Shown piece by piece: positions 5,590-8,416 of a stretch of DNA of 8,416 nucleotides; within the stretch, counting starts at the first letter, position 1; the number at the start of each line of letters is the position of its first letter. Below the pieces are notes generated by a model, which did no database searches, was not told where the DNA came from, and saw nothing but the letters and a program-made list of their open reading frames with translations. Origin of the DNA: Thermoplasmatales archaeon (GTDB lineage: Archaea > Thermoplasmatota > JASEFT01 > JAUWIS01); contig JASEEW010000076.1 in the NCBI GenBank assembly GCA_030019485.1, positions 1 through 8,416 on the forward strand, given 5' to 3'. The translations under genes and the position numbers were made by a program.

Positions 5590-6384
5590 TCAAAACTCAT
5601 GAACATCTTTTACATTTAAAAGCCATGAAAATGCCCGAAAGCGCAGTATTGTGAGAATCTTCTGATCAACCTGTTTTTTGGAGACTATTTGCATCAACTT
5701 TTTATCTGCTTCCCAAAATCTTGTATCCAGAACTGCAAACCTCTCCCTGACATATTTTGGGTCAACCTTAAACTTTTTGAGGTTTATTTTTTTAATTACA
5801 CCATGAGAGTGCTCTATTCCTGAGCAAAAATTGATTGGTACTTTAACATATCCTTCCTCTGCATCCTGATACACATCAGCAAGGTTGTCTGCTTCTTTTA
5901 CAACTGGTCCAAACTCATCAGCAATGATATCAATATTTTTCTTCCCAATCTCTGGAATGGAAAAATAGAGGGTTGTTGCCACAAGGTTGCGTCCGCTCTC
6001 CGCAGTCAGCTTTTGTATTTCATTCCAAGGGATTATCCTACCCTTGGTTCTGGCTTTTTTGTATCCTATTTCAAAGGATTTAAGCCATTCTTTGTATACC
6101 TCTTCTCCGTACTTGAAACCTCTGGCCTGCATACGCTTCAAATATGACACGTTGTGTAAAAGCCTCTCTTCATATTTGTTTGCCGGCTTAACCTCTTCGT
6201 CTTTCCAAGCTGACATAACCAGATCTCTGCATTTTAAATGATATCCGGGCCCATATTTCCCTTCATCAATCACATCATCAACCCCCATCGTTGCCAATGG
6301 TTCGATGTCACCGATTTTCCGTTTCAGCTCTGCAGAAAAATAAAGACCAACACGACGCGGAATGCTTATTTTTCTTGTCGGCAT
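5590..6384 (-). CDS. Squalene/phytoene synthase-like head-to-head prenyl synthase family protein
   Basis: The 264-aa product resembles the trans-prenyl synthases that couple two prenyl diphosphates head to head. The first Asp-rich motif is DDVIDEGKYG (36-45), comparable to DDIVDE of phytoene synthases. The second is DNLADVYQDAEEGYVKVP (166-183), comparable to NILRDVGEDARRGRVYLP, with Asp at 166, 170 and 174 for Mg-diphosphate binding. The segment between is diverged and the protein is shorter than usual, so substrate and product cannot be assigned. No signal peptide or membrane span is evident. The start is the ATG at 6384, preceded by AGGA; a GTG one codon earlier is possible. HMG-CoA reductase lies just upstream on the same strand, consistent with an isoprenoid role, though a TATA-like sequence between them allows separate transcription. 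Confidence 0.6.
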   Translation of the reverse strand: MPTRKISIPRRVGLYFSAELKRKIGDIEPLATMGVDDVIDEGKYGPGYHLKCRDLVMSAWKDEEVKPANKYEERLLHNVSYLKRMQARGFKYGEEVYKEWLKSFEIGYKKARTKGRIIPWNEIQKLTAESGRNLVATTLYFSIPEIGKKNIDIIADEFGPVVKEADNLADVYQDAEEGYVKVPINFCSGIEHSHGVIKKINLKKFKVDPKYVRERFAVLDTRFWEADKKLMQIVSKKQVDQKILTILRFRAFSWLLNVKDVHEF

Positions 6385-6410
6385 CACATTCCTGGTGTTG
6401 TTTTTTCAAT

Positions 6411-6431
6411 AGATAAATGTTATTTTTATCT
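6411..6431. promoter_or_regulatory. Inverted repeat upstream of the prenyl synthase-like gene
   Basis: AGATAAA and TTTATCT form a perfect 7-bp inverted repeat with a 7-bp spacer, 27-47 bp before the start codon. The minus strand also reads GATAAAAATAAC here, which may serve as a TATA box. A protein binding there would compete with the basal factors. The A/T richness makes chance possible. Confidence 0.3.
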
Positions 6432-6488
6432 CTGCTGAGATTTTATCCGTATTGTATAATAATTAATTTCATCCTGTTTCCAAGAAAT

Positions 6489-7730
6489 TCATTCCAGTTC
6501 TTTTATTATCTCCTTTGCCCTGTCAATCCTGATTTTTTTTTCCTTCACCATTTGTTCAGAGATCTTGTCAATCATTTCATCTTTAGCGCCAGCCATGATT
6601 GCAATATTGCGCGCATGCAGTCCCATATGTCCTTTCTGTATTCCCTCTGATGCAAGTGCTTTTAACGCAGCAAAGTTTTGTGCGAGACCAACAGCAGCGA
6701 TTATTTCACCGAGCTCCCTCGCTGTTTTCACACCAAGGATTTTTATACATATTTTTGCTGTCGGATGAACCTTTGTTGCCCCACCAATGAGCCCAACAGG
6801 TGTTGGGAGCTCAATGCTTCCAACAATATCCCCGTCTTTGTTTTTTTCATATTTTGTGAGAGGGGAGTACCCATTCAGTGATGCATATGCATGTGCGCCT
6901 GATTCTACAGCCCTGAAATCATTTCCGGAAGCAATTACCACAGCATCTACACCATTCATTATTCCCTTGTTATGGGTTGCGCATCTGTAAGGGTCGTGTT
7001 TTGCAAACAGATATGCCTGCATTATCCCATCAACAACCTCCTCACCAACAATGTCTTTTGGGAAAACAGCAGTCGCCCTTGAAATCCTGTGAATAGCAAG
7101 GTTTGAAAGGATTCTCAGATAAACTCTTCCGTCTGTTATTTTTTCAATAAACGGCGCAACCGCCTCGCACATTGTGTTAACAGCATTTGCACCCATCGCA
7201 TCCCTTACATCAACAAGCAGATGCGTTACAACCATCCCATTATCAAGAATTCTTACATTAATGTCTCTTGCTCCTCCGCCAAACTTCACAAGCATGGGGT
7301 CCTTTTCATTTGCCATTTCCAGAATTTTTTCTTTGTTTTCAAGAATCAGTTTTTTTGCCTTCTCAGAATTTTTACTATTCACAAGCTGAATCTGACCAAT
7401 CATGACAGGCTCTGTGGAACCTGTTTTGAAACCGCCTTTTGCTCGCGCAATCTTCGCAGCATTTGATGCTGCCGCAATAACACTTGTTTCCTCAACCGCC
7501 ATTGGGATAAGGTAGTCTTTACCGTTTATCAAAAAATTCACTGCAACACCGAGTGGAACAGACATGACACCGACAGCATTTTCAATCATTCTGTCCACAA
7601 TACCAAAATCAACAGTAGCCTCATTCAAAGCACTGATTTCTTCATCTGTTAGCTCCGCAAAATTTTTCACAAACTCAAGTCTTTCCTTTCTGCTCAGCTT
7701 GTAAAACCCGGAAACCTTTGATGTTTTCAT
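6489..7730 (-). CDS. HMG-CoA reductase, class II (bacterial/degradative type)
   Basis: This enzyme interconverts HMG-CoA and mevalonate with NAD(P)H. In an archaeon it is expected to supply mevalonate for membrane lipids. The 413-aa protein aligns from end to end by eye with class II enzymes such as that of Pseudomonas mevalonii: RMIENAVG (47-54), VEETSVIAAAS (79-89), DVRDAMGANAVNTM (174-187), ATHNKGIMNG (251-260), ASGNDFRAVE (267-276), GLIGGATKVHP (313-323) and GLHARN (370-375). The catalytic set is complete: Glu81, Lys255, Asp271 and His372. There is no membrane anchor, so it is cytosolic. The ATG at 7730 is preceded by GGTGGT. Most archaea carry class I; class II is known in Archaeoglobus and Thermoplasma relatives and is usually explained by transfer from bacteria. 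Cofactor preference cannot be told. Confidence 0.96.
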   Translation of the reverse strand: MKTSKVSGFYKLSRKERLEFVKNFAELTDEEISALNEATVDFGIVDRMIENAVGVMSVPLGVAVNFLINGKDYLIPMAVEETSVIAAASNAAKIARAKGGFKTGSTEPVMIGQIQLVNSKNSEKAKKLILENKEKILEMANEKDPMLVKFGGGARDINVRILDNGMVVTHLLVDVRDAMGANAVNTMCEAVAPFIEKITDGRVYLRILSNLAIHRISRATAVFPKDIVGEEVVDGIMQAYLFAKHDPYRCATHNKGIMNGVDAVVIASGNDFRAVESGAHAYASLNGYSPLTKYEKNKDGDIVGSIELPTPVGLIGGATKVHPTAKICIKILGVKTARELGEIIAAVGLAQNFAALKALASEGIQKGHMGLHARNIAIMAGAKDEMIDKISEQMVKEKKIRIDRAKEIIKELE

Positions 7731-7732
7731 TT

Positions 7733-7772
7733 AAACCACCAGCAGTTAATTCTTCTGTTGGAATATAATATT
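7733..7772 (-). promoter_or_regulatory. Probable promoter and ribosome binding site of the HMG-CoA reductase gene
   Basis: Reading the minus strand, AAATATTATATTCC (7772-7759) contains a TATA-like core about 30-40 bp before the ATG, which would leave a very short leader. GGTGGT (7740-7735) sits four bases before the ATG and partly matches the archaeal Shine-Dalgarno core. The upstream gene ends only 56 bp away, so readthrough is also possible. Confidence 0.35.
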
Positions 7773-7786
7773 TTTCCTTCCTTGTT

Positions 7787-8416
7787 TTATTTTTCCCCCA
7801 TACTCTTTCCTGACAGTCTAACTGTATCCTTATCCAATACAACCAATTCTTTTCTTATCATCCTTTTGATATTTCTCATAACCCAATTTTTATCTTCACT
7901 AATCTTTTTAACAATATCATTAATTGTTCTGGGTTTTTCTTCAAGAAGAAGCAGAATATTATACTGTAAAACCTCATCACAGGCTAACTCATAAAAATCA
8001 TCAAAGTAGGGGATGTCAAGACTAAACATCACTTTTAGCTCTTCCAAACCCACATAAAAGAAAGCAAGCCACGCCCTATTTTTTGAGTGTTTACTTTGCC
8101 ACAAAATTTCTTTCCGGATAACATCGAAATCTATGCCATGACGGAAAAGCGTGTTCATATCCTCTCTATCCCTTTCCCTTGAGGTTATACTTTTAAAAAT
8201 GAAAATATCCTCTGGTGCAACGGTAAAAATATCAACATTGTCAAATGATATTATTTTTGTTGATCTGTCAATCATGGCTTTTGACAGTAGCAACCCGTTG
8301 CATACCTGTTTAACAAACATATCAAATCTAAAACCATCTGAATTCTCTAAAACCCTGCTTGGATTCATCCTTTCATAAGGGTCTTTAACCATAACATCCT
8401 TGTAACCAGATTTATG
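7787..8416 (-). CDS. Nucleotidyltransferase-like protein with C-terminal winged helix (5' end beyond window)
   Basis: The frame is open to the window edge, adding HKSGYKDV before the first internal Met at 8392, so only the C-terminal part (209 residues) is seen. The segment GFRFDMFVKQVCNGLLLSKAMIDR, then VDIFTVAPEDIFIFKSITSRERDREDM, resembles the C-terminal half of archaeal minimal nucleotidyltransferases of the DUF6036/AbiEii-like kind. In these, a PEDIFLFK-type motif follows the catalytic G(G/S)-D-D core. That core would lie upstream, outside the window. The last ~60 residues (VLQYNILLLLEEKPRTINDIVKKI...NIKRMIRKELVVLDKDTVRLS) look like a winged helix-turn-helix. Together they suggest a regulator or antitoxin-type protein rather than a metabolic enzyme. 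The internal Met at 8392 is unlikely to be the true start. Confidence 0.6.
   Translation of the reverse strand, partial: HKSGYKDVMVKDPYERMNPSRVLENSDGFRFDMFVKQVCNGLLLSKAMIDRSTKIISFDNVDIFTVAPEDIFIFKSITSRERDREDMNTLFRHGIDFDVIRKEILWQSKHSKNRAWLAFFYVGLEELKVMFSLDIPYFDDFYELACDEVLQYNILLLLEEKPRTINDIVKKISEDKNWVMRNIKRMIRKELVVLDKDTVRLSGKSMGEK

Noticed and set aside
1..8416. tRNA, rRNA, CRISPR array or replication origin
   Set aside because: No cloverleaf with a GTTCRA-type loop, no conserved rRNA stretch, no regularly spaced direct repeats and no origin-like repeat cluster was seen on either strand.

Overview
This is a moderately A+T-rich stretch of an archaeal genome, probably from a euryarchaeote-grade lineage. 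The archaeal markers are a KH-domain/beta-CASP ribonuclease (aCPSF1), a proteasome beta subunit with a processed N-terminal Thr, an A/V-type ATP synthase subunit D, an aspartate carbamoyltransferase pyrB/pyrI pair, and TATA-type promoters. The genus cannot be read from the sequence. The HMG-CoA reductase is the bacterial-type class II enzyme, known from only some archaea.

Layout. 1-267: non-coding, with an A/T-rich degenerate inverted repeat and two overlapping stem-loops at the 3' end of the aCPSF1 gene. 268-3000 (minus): psmB followed by aCPSF1, a pair that couples protein turnover with RNA 3'-end processing. The 189-bp gap between them holds a highly folded element. Wobble polarity, a TATA box and a downstream U-rich tract suggest that it is an RNA transcribed from the plus strand. 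3010-3099: a compact divergent promoter with a 12-bp inverted repeat. 3100-5568 (plus): atpD, a 48-aa membrane protein overlapping its stop, pyrB and pyrI. pyrB and pyrI are separated by two palindromic repeat elements. The second is flanked by a perfect 19-bp direct repeat that contains the pyrI ribosome binding site and start codon. 5590-8416 (minus): a nucleotidyltransferase-like/winged-helix protein running off the window edge, class II HMG-CoA reductase, and a small head-to-head prenyl synthase-like protein.

How the genes fit together. PyrB and PyrI form the allosteric carbamoyl-aspartate-forming complex of pyrimidine synthesis. HMG-CoA reductase makes mevalonate for archaeal isoprenoids, and the prenyl synthase-like neighbour could use products of that pathway. 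atpD lies outside any visible ATP synthase operon.

The most unusual items are the candidate structured RNA at 2246-2345 and the MITE-like insertion at 4913-5116, which duplicated the pyrI translation start and created a leader reading frame that ends in an ATGA overlap with pyrI.
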